A DNA stretch of 60,000 nt from Antedon mediterranea (GCF_964355755.1 NC_092677.1:6083001-6143000); one strand, 5' to 3'. Counted from the stretch's first letter, positions 1-12,258 are shown. Made by a program: numbers and translations. The notes: generated by a model from the sequence alone, not told the origin.

Positions 1-319
1 CAACAGTAACTGTCCAATCAGATTCCCTTACACAGCGGGATACGGCTACTAGACGATCGTAAACAAACATGTGTTGTTCTTCTGGAGCGCGGAGCAGGAA
101 GATGTCATCTTCTGATGATCAAAAACGTTGTTATTGACACAATACATCTAATTCTGGGACAATATTAACATTCACAGAAACCAAATGGAAAACTTTTTTA
201 ATGTGTACAAAAAGTTGGTGCAATCTAAGCGGCAATCAAAAGGAGTTTTGTAGCCGCAAATCCTTTTGAAAATATTGAGAGGAGCTTACCAATACTTGTT
301 ACCAATTCCTGGCGACGCT
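1..319. other. AT-rich flank, no supported gene
   Basis: No ORF, RNA or repeat that I can support. It may be 5' sequence of the broken gene that follows. Confidence 0.3.
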
Positions 320-2189
320 GGATGTCATAAAAAGATGCTATCAATATTTCACTGATTGTAGCAAACAAAGGCGAGCAGTAAAATATGAAATAGAGGATGT
401 TAATTCATCCAACAATGAAGAAGGTAAATTCTATTTGTTTTAATGATAGGTCTAGTCTAGCCTAGGCTAGGCCCCTACTAGGCCTAGTAATTAGTTCATA
501 TCATACTGCCTTGCTAAAAAAAGCCTAGCTAGGTAGGTTGGCGGTGGGTAGTCTACAAAGTTTATTTTTTTAATATGTATTAAGCCTACGTAGAGTAGGC
601 TAGGCCTAGTATATAATTTTTTTTAAATATCTGGGCCAACAAAAAATGAACCCATAATTACAATATGAATTAGGCCTAGCTAGGGTGGCCCCAGTATTAT
701 TGTGTAGTGGACCTAGTTTGATGGTACCTCCATCTTGGGAAAAAACATTTGCATTTTATTATTCAATGTGGTAATGCATGCAAACCTTGGCAAGTAGCCT
801 CAGGCAAGGACAGAATGGACCAACCTGATGCTTTATGTTGTTATTTGAGACATATTATTTGAATTCTTGTACTGCAATATTAAATAGTGTATAGATGATA
901 CTGAACTGATTATATTATTATATTTATTACACAAACATTTAGAATCATAAATATTAATTAGTATTCTTTTTTTTTACAGAAGAATTTCAAGGATTAGAGT
1001 CAACAGAAGAGTTACTAAACGAAGGAGAGTTCTGCGATCACATGTAGCAATTACACAAACTGCATAAAAAATGCTGAACGAAGTCGAAGAGTAGCCATCG
1101 GCTCACAAACAATTAAAATACCAAAAGCCGAACAGCAAATTCCAGAACAGTTGAAAACATTTTTATCTGCTAATCAAGTTCTTCTTTCAAATATGAAGCA
1201 TGTGTGAAGCAGATCACCTCAAGGGAATAAATGTATTCATAACATCATCATTATTATGCCATTCTATTTCAGAATCAAATGGAAAAGTTTTAATCAAGAA
1301 GAGGCAGACACCAGAATGTTTCTGTATGCGAAGTATGCTGCACACCATGGTGGTAAAGATATTGTTACAATCAGCCCTGACACTGATGATGTTTTTATTA
1401 TTGGATTGGCATTTTGCAAAAGTCTGCATGGCTCTCACCTATATTTCAATACTGGAAAAGATGCTAATCTCCGAACAATTCATCTGCAGGCTATTCAGGA
1501 ACATATTGGAAATGATGTTTCAAATGCATTAATTAGACTACATTGCTTCACAGGATGCGATTCAGTCAGCGCTTTTTTTGGGAACGGTAAAGTGAAGGCA
1601 ATGAAACTCGTAATGGAAAACTCTAATTTATGCATTCTTTTCATTGGGCAATTCTACCAGCAAACTTTCAGATGAATTACTTTGTGATCTAGAAACATTT
1701 GTATGTAGGCTGTACAGTATTGTCACAAGAACCAATCTGTCAATGAAGTAAGGTATGCAATGTTCTCAATGAATGTAAGAGCTGAAAATATGATGCCACA
1801 CAATAAAGATACTGTATATAAACATATTCAGCATGCCAATTCTCAAGCTTCAATTCACAAAGCTAGTTTTATTCAACAACAAAATGCTCCATCTCCTGTT
1901 GGAAATGGGTGGAAGATGGCCGATAATAAACTCGTAATTGACTGGATGGAGAAGCAACCTGCTCTACACAGCATTCTCGAATTGTCATCCTGGTCATGTA
2001 AAAAGTCAAAATGCAATGAAAGGGTTGCAAATGAAAAATGCTGTGTATCCTTAGGATTCTCTTGTACAGAATTATGCTCGTGCAAAAACTGTAACAATCT
2101 TCTTCATACATCAGATGTTTGAAATTGATGGAGATGATAGCGATGATGAGGAAGAGTTTGAGCAGGAAGAACTTTTTAGTGTAGTTTAA
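320..2189 (+). pseudogene. Broken FEN1/PIN-like, probably transposon-derived gene
   Basis: Pieces of one protein lie in several frames. A probable exon ends at about 422 (GT donor) and another begins after the acceptor at about 979. The best piece, 1256-1675, has EEADTR, then SPDTDD, then GCDSVSAFF. This acidic-residue order recalls the XPG-I/FEN1 (PIN-fold) nuclease core, where spaced Asp/Glu bind metal and a GCD motif precedes a helical arch. The continuation at 1673-1760 is in another frame, and 1760-2122 ends in a Cys-rich segment (CSCKNCNN). An acidic tail reaches a stop near 2189 in a third frame. From memory, long proteins with EADTR...DTDV...TGCD and a Cys-rich tail are widespread as uncharacterised repeat-associated genes in cnidarians, fish and other metazoans. 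Several frameshifts make this copy very probably non-functional. The nuclease reading is inference from motif order. Confidence 0.5.
423..979 (+). other. Probable intron rich in TAGGCCTA
   Basis: Non-coding sequence between a GT donor at 423 and a pyrimidine-rich AG acceptor at about 979. It holds many copies of AGGCCTA/TAGGCCT, which recur across the window (see findings). Confidence 0.4.
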
Positions 2190-2254
2190 GTGTAATTTAT
2201 GGTTTACAAATGTTCATTTTACTTGGTCTAAATGATTTTAATGTAATAGGCCTA

Positions 2255-2890
2255 TAATATGTAAATTTATATTAAACTATTTTGTAACGTAACGGATGAA
2301 CCATGAGAAAGTATAAAATAAAGAACCCATGAGATGATAAGCGATATTAAGACACAGGAGTATTATAAGAAACTTTCTACTTTGATGCTTACAATACATT
2401 AATATGCCTCTAAAATGTAAATTTATATTAAACTATTTTGTAACTTAACTATTTTGTAACGTAACGGATGAACCATGAGAAAGTATAAAATAAAGAACCC
2501 ATGAGATGATAAGTGATATTAAGACACAGGAGTATTAATAAGAAACTTTCTACTTTGATGCTTACAATACATTAATATGCCTATAAAATGTAAATTTATA
2601 TTAAACTATTTTGTAACTTAACTATTTTGTAACGTAACGGATGAACCATGAGAAAGTATAAAATAAAGAACCCATGAGATGATAAGTGATATTAAGACAC
2701 AGGAGTATTAATAAGAAACTTTCTACTTTGATGCTTACAATACATTAATATGCCTATAAAATGTAAATTTATATTAAACTATTTTGTAACTTAACTATTT
2801 TGTAACGTAACGGATGAACCATGAGAAAGTATAAAATAAAGAACCCATGAGATGATAAGCAATATTAAGGAACAGGAGTATTATAAGAAA
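2255..2890. repeat. 173-bp tandem satellite, about 4 copies
   Basis: The motif GTAACGTAACGG recurs at 2284, 2457, 2629 and 2802, so the period is 172-173 bp. Each unit contains GAACCCATGAGATGATAAG and TATTAAGACACAGGAGTATT. Copies are nearly identical, with small differences in the last one. The array starts just after the broken FEN1-like gene, so it could lie in its former 3' region. Confidence 0.9.
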
Positions 2891-3549
2891 CTTTGCTGTA
2901 ATAATTTCATTTATTTGTTACTAATTGATTACAATTCTATGTTATACATCTACAATGAAAACAATAATGCAACATTTGATTTATTACTAATTGATTATAA
3001 TTCTATGTTATGCATCCAATGAAAACAAAAAGTTGCAATTATATAGGAGAGATAATATTAATAAATATTTTGTGACAGCATAGTCATGAATTATAAAGAT
3101 TGAAAATGCATCTTCTTTTCAGTGTGCTTAAATAAATATTAATTAAGGTTTACTAACAGATACATTTCTTACAAGGACTACAATATTAATCTCAAAATTA
3201 TGATAAAAATATTGCATGTTAAATGTCAAAGAAAGATACAGTATAAGTTATTCCAATGGAACGATTGTATTTTATCCAGTACTAACACTAACAGAAAATA
3301 TACAAAATAGAGGGCGCTATTTCTATGTATTTCTTTATGTTGAGAAATTCGATTTTTTTACACCTAAAATTACACTTATTGCGTAACTTTTGAAAGCGGG
3401 ACCGGCTGAATTTGTGTTAATCTAATTATTAACTATAAACTGTGTGAATATCTTCCTCCCCCCCGTTAGGAGATCACGAAATTCGTTTTCTAGGCCTCTT
3501 TTTGGCTCATGCCCCATAGCCTAATACCCCTCTGTGCGCTTTCATTGGG
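2891..3549. other. AT-rich spacer
   Basis: A short internal repeat of TTTATT-TACTAATTGATTA-AATTCTATGTTAT occurs twice (about 2908-2945 and 2977-3012). No coding potential beyond short chance frames. Confidence 0.4.
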
Positions 3550-4660
3550 ATACCTAGTATTATGGTTTTGCTACAATTATTTGAGTGTATGTTAAAAAAA
3601 CTTATGGACGAAAAACGCTCCATTACAAAAATACAAAAGGCAAAATGTTTGGAATCATGAAATTGGAAAAATTTAGTACCATGAAAATAAAATATTTTAC
3701 AGTATATCATTGTAACTGTATGGAACATCCCTCAATGTATTTTCCAATTAGTATACAAATAGTATTTTTATATTTTTCCTTTTGAATAGGCATCTGATGT
3801 GGACACTTCCTATAGGCCAGACGATTCAATATCTGAAACTCGTGATGAAGTAAGTGTTTTACTTTTTATGTTTATTTTGAAATTGTATTTTGAAACTTTT
3901 AATTTTATAAAACAAATATTTACTGGGCTTCAATATAGCCCTCGACTTCGTTTCAGGATATAGCATAGTCTGCAGATCACCTTGGTCTATATTTTTAACC
4001 ATGCCCCTCAGTCCAGTAAATATTTGTATAACATACAACGTAATGTATTGCCTAGGCCAAAACTACTACTTATCTATCTAGCGAACCATTTGTAAGAAGC
4101 GAAATACCCCCTATCCCAATATGCTCATATTATAACGCCTTATAAAATACTGTATTGTTATGAATATTATACCAGCATGGGTTTAAAATGTTGCTAAAAT
4201 GCTTTGAAAACTAGGCATGCTATGGCTGCTAAGCTAGTCCCTGCCTAAAAGAATAGTAACTGACGGCAGTGCCAAATAATAATTTTAATACTAAGTGTGT
4301 TGGTTAAAACTTAGTATTATGGTTTTGCTACAATTATTTGAGTGTATGTTAAAAAAACTTATGGACGAAAAACGCTCCATTACAAAAATAAAAAGGCAAA
4401 ATGTTGAAAATAAAATATTTTACAGTATATCATTGTAACTGTATGGAACATCCCTCAATGTATTTTCCAATTAGTATACAAATAGTATTTTTATTTTTTT
4501 CCTTTTGAATAGGCATCTGATGTGGACACTTCCTATAGGCCAGACGATTCAATATCTGAAACTAGTGATGAAGTAAGTGTTTTACTTTTTATGTTTCTTT
4601 TGAAATTGTATTTTGAAACTTTTAATTTTATAAAACAAATATTTACTGGGCTTTCATCGG
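3550..4660 (+). repeat. Tandem duplication of about 340 bp including a 60-bp exon
   Basis: The segment 3553-3935 reappears at about 4312-4650, beginning TTAGTATTATGGTTTTGCTAC. The second copy has a short internal deletion. Each copy carries a complete 60-bp phase-0 exon (3790-3849 and 4513-4572) with its own AG acceptor and GTAAGTG donor, so the duplication adds a repeated 20-residue unit to the encoded protein. Confidence 0.85.
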
Positions 4661-7600
4661 GTAACGGTTACAAATATACCGTATGTGTTAAACCAAGGGC
4701 TCATAAATTTACCTACTTGTGTTAAACCAAACTCTGGCAGACTGAGAGATTGGGATGTTCCATTCATCGCAAATCAATACATTTGTATAATCGTATATTA
4801 AATCTATCAAAATAGTATTTTTTAAAGAAAATCGGCCTGTCTTCAACATTATGATGCTGTACTCTAGCTGTTCAACCAGTTTTCAGCTATTAAAAACAAT
4901 TATCGTAGGAGGAGATAGGAAAATGCGAAGCCTCTTCGCATTTTTGTGGCGGGTATTTTTCAAGATGGACATCCATTAGACAGTGTATACCACGATCGGA
5001 AAACACCCTTATTTGGGGCAAATCGTTGAACCTAAATTTGTTTTAATCGTCAATAACTAATTATCTAACTTAATTTAATTAGTAAACAGGGTTACATCAG
5101 GTGGTGAAAATCAGTACCGAAAGTACGAACCAACTTTATATACCATCGAGTAAAAATTCTAGAAGTAAGGCGCGATTTACCGAATTTTGCCCTTACGTAA
5201 ATTTATATATAGATTATAGAAATAATTATCACTAAATCAAACAATATTTGTCCAAAAAAGCCACTCTACATTCTTAGACAAAGTTATCATGTTTTTTTCC
5301 ATAGGAAACAGAAATTCCAGAGGTTGAAGAAGTAGTAGTGAGTAATTTAATTCCATATTATTTAGCAGTAGCAACCTTTTCTCACAAGACATTAATATCA
5401 TACCCATACCTTTTTTTTTCTGTATGAAGGGAATTGTCAATATTTGTATATGAAAGCTTATGCAAAACCAGTAAACATATACCCTTTACTTTACTGCTTG
5501 TGAAAATCGTGAAATTCAAGTAAAAGTTTTTTGCCATTAAAATCACAAATGTATAAATTTTAGTGTGTAACCTTATTTTAGGTCGATGTAAATAATTGTC
5601 ACTAAAACATTGATATTTATGCTTTAGGCCTATATTATACAACGTAATGTATTGCCTAGGCCCAAACTACTACTTCTTTATCTAGCTCGATCGAAGCTGC
5701 TTGTTAATGTTTAAACTGATCTATAACTATATTATTAACTTAATTTATTTGAAATAAATATATTTATATATTACTATCTAAAAGTTTAGGCTAAAATTAT
5801 TTTTTTCTTTATCATAGGATCCTGAAATAAAAAAAAAAAAAAAAAATCAAAAAAATTAAGGAAACCAGCACGTTTGTGTCCATTCTGTAAAAAGTATTAT
5901 CGGGAAAAACTAACAAGACACATTAAAACAGTACACAATGACAACCAAAGAGTAAAAGATGCTCTTAAATTTCCAAAGCGAGAAATGCAAAAACAGTTCG
6001 ACCTAATGAGAAAAGAGGGTATATATATTGTAAATAATGGTGAAATGAAGAAGAATGATCCAAAGTACGAACAAGAAAGAAGAACCACAAGTAAGAAGCC
6101 ACCTGTAATGTGTGGGCTTTGTAAGGGATTTTACAACCGGGCATCGTTTAGCCGGCACAAGGTTAAGTGTCGGGGTAAAACTAGTGCTAACTGCGACCAC
6201 ATTCCGATGAGTGGAATTAGTTGTGATCTGTCTGCCTTTAATGTTGAAATTCTCAATCGTTTTAGGACCGATGAAGTTGGTGAGATTTGCAGAACTGATT
6301 TAACATTAATAAATATCGGGAAAAAATTTTGGGACAAAAAGAAAAACAAAAAAGACAAGAAGCTAGAGGGTCGGAAATCTGTAATGTCTGACATGAGGAG
6401 GTTGGCGACATTATATAACTTCTTTAAAAAACATCTAGTTAATAAAACCCAATGTGATCTAAAAGGTGACATTAGTGACATGTTTAAAAGAAAGCATTTT
6501 ACCTCCCTAGTTGAGGCTATCGATGAGTACACTACCGACGAGGTAACTACATCTCTAAAAGCTGGTCTGAAGTCTGGTTTATACTACTTGATTAGAAGAG
6601 CATGCTTGATTATCAAAGGCACTCATCTTGAACAAGAAAGAGATACTGATGCTTCAGAAGTTGACAAATTCCTAGATGTCCTTAAGTTGAATGAAGATTT
6701 TGTTTTTGGAGATGCTTCCTACCAACAGAATCAGAACAGACAAAAGAATTTGCGAAAACCTACAGTGTTACCCTTAGAAAATGATGTGCAAAAACTCAGA
6801 GAGTACACTTTAAATCAAATTACAACCATGATAAATGACCCATATATGATATGGGATTCACATAATTTCAGAAAATTACGAGATTTAACCGTTTCAAGAT
6901 TGACACTTTACAATGCTCGACGTGGTGGGGAGCCATGCCGTTTAGTGATAGAGGAGTGGCAAGAAGCCAAAAACAACACATGGGTTGATAAATATCATGC
7001 TGATGGAATTTCTGATCCACTCGAAAAGTCTTTGATCAACAAACTAAAAATCACCTTTCAAACAGGTAAAGGAAACAACCATTTGGTGCCGGTTCTGTTC
7101 CCGCAAGACTGTGTTGATGCTATGGATGTACTGAGTAAACCTGAAGCAAGATCTTCTGCAGGTGTTGCTGAAGATAACAAATATGTCTTTGCGTGTGTCC
7201 AAAGATCACAAAATCATGTGACGGGCTGGCACGCCATTAATAGCATTTGTGTTGAAGCAGAAATCAGTTGTCTGGAAAAGTTAACAGCAACAAAAAACCG
7301 CCATAGAATCAGTACTCTGTATGCTTCCATGGAGCTGCCAGAAGCGGAAAGGTCACTGTTCTATAAACACATGGGGCATTCCTCAACTATTAATCAGAAT
7401 GTTTACCAGGCTCCACCAGCTTTAATGGAAATAATCAAAATCGGAAGAGGCTGGAACACATTGACAAAGGTTAGTCATTTTATTTTTTAATCATTTCATT
7501 CAAAATAATTAAAAAATAAAGTTAATGAGCAAATTATGACCATTCAAATTCAAATCAACAAATGCTGCTCTGTATTGTAATCCGAATTTTGATTATCATA

Positions 7601-10084
7601 CTTATCTAAAATACAATTATCTACTTGTTGAATATCATTAAATGTTTATATTTTACAGGTGCCAATAATTCACAAGAGTCCCAGAAAACTTGTATAGAAG
7701 GTAATTATGTAGGCCTAATTATAACAGACAATTAACTTGTTCTTTTTCTAATAACATTGTTCATAAAACTTATATTATATCGGTCAGACTTTAATACATT
7801 TTTTAGAATGTGTTTTTTAAAGGAAGAATAGGAGTGATTTTGAGACCTAAAAAGTCAGATTTAGCGTGAAATGTATTTTTCCGTGTGGTCAGTACTGAAG
7901 AATCCAATGTATAAACAAATCACTACATACATAGAAGTCTTGGTCCACGAATATATGAATAACAATTCTCTATGACTTCTTTGATATTTTACAGATGACA
8001 GGTTGATGGATTTGGAGGAGGAAGAGGAGATAATTGAGAAAAGTAAAAGAGGAAAAAGAAGGAAAGGTATGCAGAAATATGTGCTGTTTGTGTTTTAAAT
8101 GTGGCTAAATATTTTTTAATTTGGCAAAAAGAAACCAAAACTTTAGTTAAATCTTTGTCTAGAGTATGAGCGACTCCACTACTACAATAGAGTACATAGA
8201 AACGTTGCACTCCCTCCACCCCCATAAAGGGTCTGGTTCAAAAGTTTTATTACCAACCCAGATCTTTGCTCTTGGTACCCCAGAATCAATTTTTTGAAGG
8301 CAATTCAGATATCACTGAACAGTTTTGTTCACCATCTAATATGACTTAGGAATATATGAATAAATATAAAACAATTCTCTATGACTTCTTTGATATTTCA
8401 CAGATGACAGGTTGATGGATTCGGAAGAGGAAGAGGAGATAATTGAGAAAAGAAGAAAAAGAAAGAAAGGTATGCAGAAATATATGCTGTTTGTGTTTTA
8501 AATGTGGCTAAATATTTTTCAATTTGGCAAAAAGAAACCAAACCTTTAGTTAAATCTTTGTCTAGAGTATGAGCGACTCCACTACTACAATAGAGTACAT
8601 AGAAACGTTGCACTCCCTCCACCCCCATAAAGGGTCTGGTTCAAAAGTTTTATTACCAACCCAGATCTTTGCTCTTGGTACCCAAGAATCAATTTTTTGA
8701 AGGCAATTCAGATATCACTGAACAGTTTTGTTCACCATCTAATATGACTTAGGAATATATGAATAAATATAAAACAATTCTCTATGACTTCTTTGATATT
8801 TCACAGATGACAGGTTGATGGATTCGGAAGAGGAAGAGGAGATAATTGAGAAAAGAAGAAAAAGTTTGAAAGGTACATGCGGGAATATGGGCTGTTTGTG
8901 TTTTAAATGTGGCTAAATATTTTTTTAATTTGGCAAAAAGAAATCAAACCTTTAGTTAATTTTTTGTCTAGAGTATGAGCGACTCCACTACTACAATAAA
9001 GTACATATAAACGTCGGACCCCGTCAATCCAGATCTTTGTTCTTGGTTTCTATTAATCGATTTTTAGGGAAATGCAAATATGAAAAAGTAACCCTTAGCT
9101 TTATAAATGTTTTTTGCTCGAAATGTTCTGAATTGTCAGTTAAGAAAATATGATGTATTGTTTAAATTGTTAACCTCTCTTAATTGCACTAAAAAAATGT
9201 AATTAGCTAACATATTTTTCATTGCAAGTGAGCAAAATGATGAAAAGAAAATGCTTTTATTTACAGGGAGAATGTACACAAAATGGAAAACAAAAGATGA
9301 AAGAAACTTCAATGACATAATAATTGGTACAGCAAATAAGACTATACCTTGTGAGTAATAATTTTTCTGCATTATTTAGTACAGTAAATCCTATGTAACA
9401 GTAGTATTTAAGTGTTATTGATAATTAAATCCCTTGTGTACAGTTAATACTTTTATTCTGTTTTTATAGATATCATTTAAGGCCAAAAAATGTATATTTA
9501 TCGTTTCTGACTGCTTCCTTTTAGATGTCACTTTTAAATATGGAGAGGAAAAGCATTTTTGTATCGATGGCGATTTAGAGCCAATTTCTAACAACTAGAT
9601 GGTACGCTTGCTTCGCTCGCGTACCATCTAGCATCATGTCTATGCTGCCAATCAGCTTGATCGGCGCTTTCTCGTATGTCCACGACAGTGGCTGTATGAA
9701 CTGGTACACCAGGTGTAACTCCCCTACTTGTCTTCGAAATATGTACTAGGTTCAGCAGTGTGTGTACACTGGACCTACGCTTTATAGTCCTTATGCGAGA
9801 AGAAAAAAAAATGCAAGAAAAAAAAAACAGGGCATACTCTTTTCAAAAAGTTTGGATGTTTTTTTTTCATGTAATAACACATAATAAACCATCAATTAAT
9901 AATTAGAGATATTATTATTGTTTTTTTTTTTTGTATTGTAGCTAAGAATGAAGCTTTGACATTTTTAAACAAATATATGCTGCATGAGAGCTATCCATGG
10001 AAGACCGTAAGATCAAAAGTTATGAATGAACGAGTAAAGAGGCAAAGACAAATTAAAGAAAGGATGGAGATAATGGAGATGTGA
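3790..10084 (+). CDS. Multi-exon zinc-finger / tyrosine-recombinase-like gene with SANT-like tail
   Basis: Proposed exons: 3790-3849, 4513-4572, 5305-5337, 5818-7469, 7659-7700, 7995-8066, 8404-8469, 8807-8872, 9267-9350 and 9942-10084 (stop TGA 10082-10084). All have AG/GT borders. The first exons encode an acidic Ser/Asp-rich linker. The large exon has paired-Cys zinc-finger motifs and a recombinase-like core. Three near-identical phase-1 exons encode an acidic-then-basic segment (EEEEEIIEK, then a KRRKRKK-like run). The last two read as a Trp-rich SANT/Myb-like module (KWKTKDERNFNDII; YPWKTVRSKVMNERV). Known relatives, from memory, are uncharacterised metazoan genes with this order, probably derived from Crypton-type elements; a DNA-binding nuclear role is inferred. 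Oddities: an A-run of about 18 at 5829-5846 puts exon 5818 out of frame with its main ORF, and exon 5818-7469 exits in phase 0 while the next exon reads sensibly only in phase 1. The 5' end was not found. It could be a decaying gene or one with assembly indels. Confidence 0.6.
4677..5217. repeat. Dispersed 540-bp repeat, copy 1
   Basis: Nearly identical to 13135-13677, starting at TATGTGTTAAACCAAGGGC and ending near TAAATTTATATATAGAT. It contains the short palindrome GCGAAGCCTCTTCGC. This copy sits in an intron of the recombinase-like gene. There is no coding frame of note and I did not see terminal inverted repeats, so its class is unknown. Confidence 0.85.
5818..7469 (+). CDS. Main exon: N-terminal zinc fingers plus tyrosine-recombinase-like domain
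   Basis: The open frame from 5874 encodes CPFCKKYY...HIKTVH (C2H2-like) at residues 2-21 and CGLCKGFYNRASFSRHKVKC (second finger) near residues 80-99. After a Lys-rich linker comes a helical region, then LTVSRLTLYNARRGGEPCRL, which looks like the box-I Arg of tyrosine recombinases. Near the C-terminus are NRHRIST and FYKHMGHSSTINQNVYQ, resembling box II (R/H...R), the late GHS motif and the tyrosine nucleophile. Which Arg/His are catalytic cannot be settled by eye. An in-frame TGA at 5823-5825 lies just before the poly-A run, so the N-terminal junction depends on homopolymer length. Donor is AAG|GTTAGT at 7469. Confidence 0.7.
7930..9010 (+). repeat. Triplicated 404-407-bp exon-plus-intron unit
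   Basis: Three tandem copies, each with flank TTCTCTATGACTTCTTTGAT, an exon starting ATGACAGGTTGATGGATT, and an intron segment ending near GAGCGACTCCACTACTACAA. Exon starts are at 7995, 8404 and 8807. The second and third copies are closest to each other. All exons are phase 1-1, so any number can be spliced in without breaking frame. Confidence 0.9.
9595..9631. repeat. 37-bp palindrome with CTAGATGGTACGC arms
   Basis: 13-bp perfect arms (CTAGATGGTACGC / GCGTACCATCTAG) enclose an 11-bp GC-rich loop. A second copy with one base different in the loop is at 12360-12396. Confidence 0.85.
9632..9941 (+). other. Last intron of the recombinase-like gene
   Basis: Contains a GC-richer stretch (9632-9780) then poly-A/poly-T runs and the TTTTTTTTTTTTGTATTGTAG acceptor before the last exon. 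No other feature seen. Confidence 0.4.
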
Positions 10085-10199
10085 GATGTCATAAAAATCA
10101 ATGTATTAACAATTTGCAAATTGTTAATATATTGATGTAGCAGTCCAAATACATTGCATGCTAATATCAGCTCTATTAACAATTTTCTTAAAGATGTAT

Positions 10200-11100
10200 T
10201 GTTGATAATAGTAGGCAATTTATTGAGACTGCAATGTGTTAACAATTTACCTAATGGCACAAGATTTGATTCTGATTCAATTATATAATTGCTGTATTAC
10301 AATTTCCTGTAATATTGATAATAGTATGCAATTTATTGAGACTGCAATGTGTTAACAATTTGCCTAATGGCACAAAATTTGATTCTGATTAAATTATATA
10401 ATTGCTGTATTACAATTTCCTATAATATTGATAATAGTATGCAATTTATTGAGACTGCAATGTGTTAACAATTTGCCTAATGGCACAAAATTTGATTCTG
10501 ATTAAATTATATAATTGCTGTATTACAATTTCCTATAATATTGATAATAGTATGCAATTTATTGAGACTGCAATGTGTTAACAATTTGCCTAATGGCACA
10601 AAATTTGATTCTGATTAAATTATATAATTGCTGTATTACAATTTCCTGTAATATTGATAATAGTAGGCAATTTATTGAGACTGCAATGTGTTAACAATTT
10701 GCCTAATGGCACAAGATTTGATTCTGATTAAATTATATAATTGCTGTATTACAATTTCCTATAATATTGATAATAGTATGCAATTTATTGAGACTGCAAT
10801 GTGTTAACAATTTGCCTAATGGCACAAGATTTGATTCTGATTCAATTATATAATTGCGGTATTGCAATTTCCTGTAATATTGATAGTAGTATGCAATTCA
10901 TTGAGACTGCAATGTGTTAACAATTTACCTAATCGCACAAGATTTTATTCTGATTAAATTATATAATTGCGGTATTACAATTTCCTGTAATATTGATAAT
11001 AGTATGCAATTTATTAAGACTGCAATGTGTTAACAATTTGCCTAATGGCACAAGATTTGATTCTGATTCAATTATATAATTGCTGTATTACAATTTTCTG
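10200..11100. repeat. 113-bp tandem satellite, about 8 copies
   Basis: The motif GCAATGTGTTAACAATTT recurs at 10231, 10344, 10457, 10570, 10683, 10796, 10909 and 11022, an exact 113-bp period. It begins about 100 bp after the stop codon of the recombinase-like gene, so it may form its 3' UTR or downstream flank. Copies differ by a few substitutions and no indels, suggesting recent expansion. Confidence 0.95.
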
Positions 11101-11127
11101 TAATATTGATAATAATAATATGCAATT

Positions 11128-11265
11128 TATTTTTATCTGTACATAATTGTATATGTAATGCTTGCATAAATGATTTTTATTTATTTATTTTTTTGACGCA
11201 GCTTTTATGAAATTGATTGCCGCCGATGTACATCATATATGTCAATAAAATATTATTATTATAGC
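11128..11265 (+). mobile_element. Truncated LINE 3' tail inserted in satellite
   Basis: The 113-bp satellite is interrupted after TGCAATTTATT and resumes at about 11265 with GCATGCAATTTATTGAGACT. The insert ends TGTCAATAAAATATTATTATTAT, the AATAAA plus short-repeat end common to CR1/L2-type LINEs. Only the 3' end is present. Confidence 0.5.
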
Positions 11266-12225
11266 ATGCAATTTATTGAGACTTGCTACACTATAATTAC
11301 TGTGTACTCTATGTATACATTATTTTATTTAATGTGAAAACAGTATCAATTACTTTGTTTGTACAATCTTCACCTTACAAGCTAAAATTGTTTCAAAGTT
11401 TAGATATTCTGTTAAATTGAATAGGTTTGGCATTTGGACTCTTAATAAATCTATCTTAAAGAAATTGCGAATTTGTTGAACTTCTTTATTTTGAGTAAGT
11501 TTGTTGCTTGATCTAATTCATTCGGGCTGGTTTAACTTTCAGCTAGGTTACAAAGCGAAATCAAATGTTCCTTTTATTCAAAAAAATAGAATTTTTATTT
11601 TGAATACTGTATTATAACACATTTATATTTTTAGTAGAATTGTTGTCTGAAGATGATCTTTACAAAGCATTTTTAACAATTTGTACCATATTTTAACACC
11701 TTGATATTAATCGTGTTGTAGATTTTCATTTCGAGGGTTAATTATTGTTAGCATTTCATGGCCCCACCCTCTTAAAAACCCTTCTGAACAATTAACAAAA
11801 AACATTTTTTTATTCATCAATTTAACATTGGTATGTTTTTTTCTATCAATAGTAATAATTGGAATGGTTTTAATGAGCTTTGTACTGGTATTGTTGACTT
11901 TGCACTATTGTTGCACTGTTTAATCTGTAAATAAGACATTTTTATACTGTAATATGTTATGTACACTGTCAAGTCTCCCAAATGTACATTTTAGAGTTTG
12001 AAAAACAGTTGGGAGACAAAAATAACAACTTAAAACATATATATCTTACAGTTTAATTGTTATTATAATTTTTTTTGTTTTTAAATATGTAGTAACATGC
12101 CTTTAATGAAATAAAATGAAAGGGTGTATGTAAAATATATGTCAAAGTATAATAATCAGCCATTTTGTCATTGTCTCCCAAATATACAAAAAAATAGCAT
12201 GTCTCCCAAAGTGTTAATTTAGTGG

Positions 12226-12258
<33 letters not shown>

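Noticed and set aside
7989-8628. Minus-strand frames repeated in the triplicated unit
   Set aside because: Antisense shadows of the small exons and their introns.
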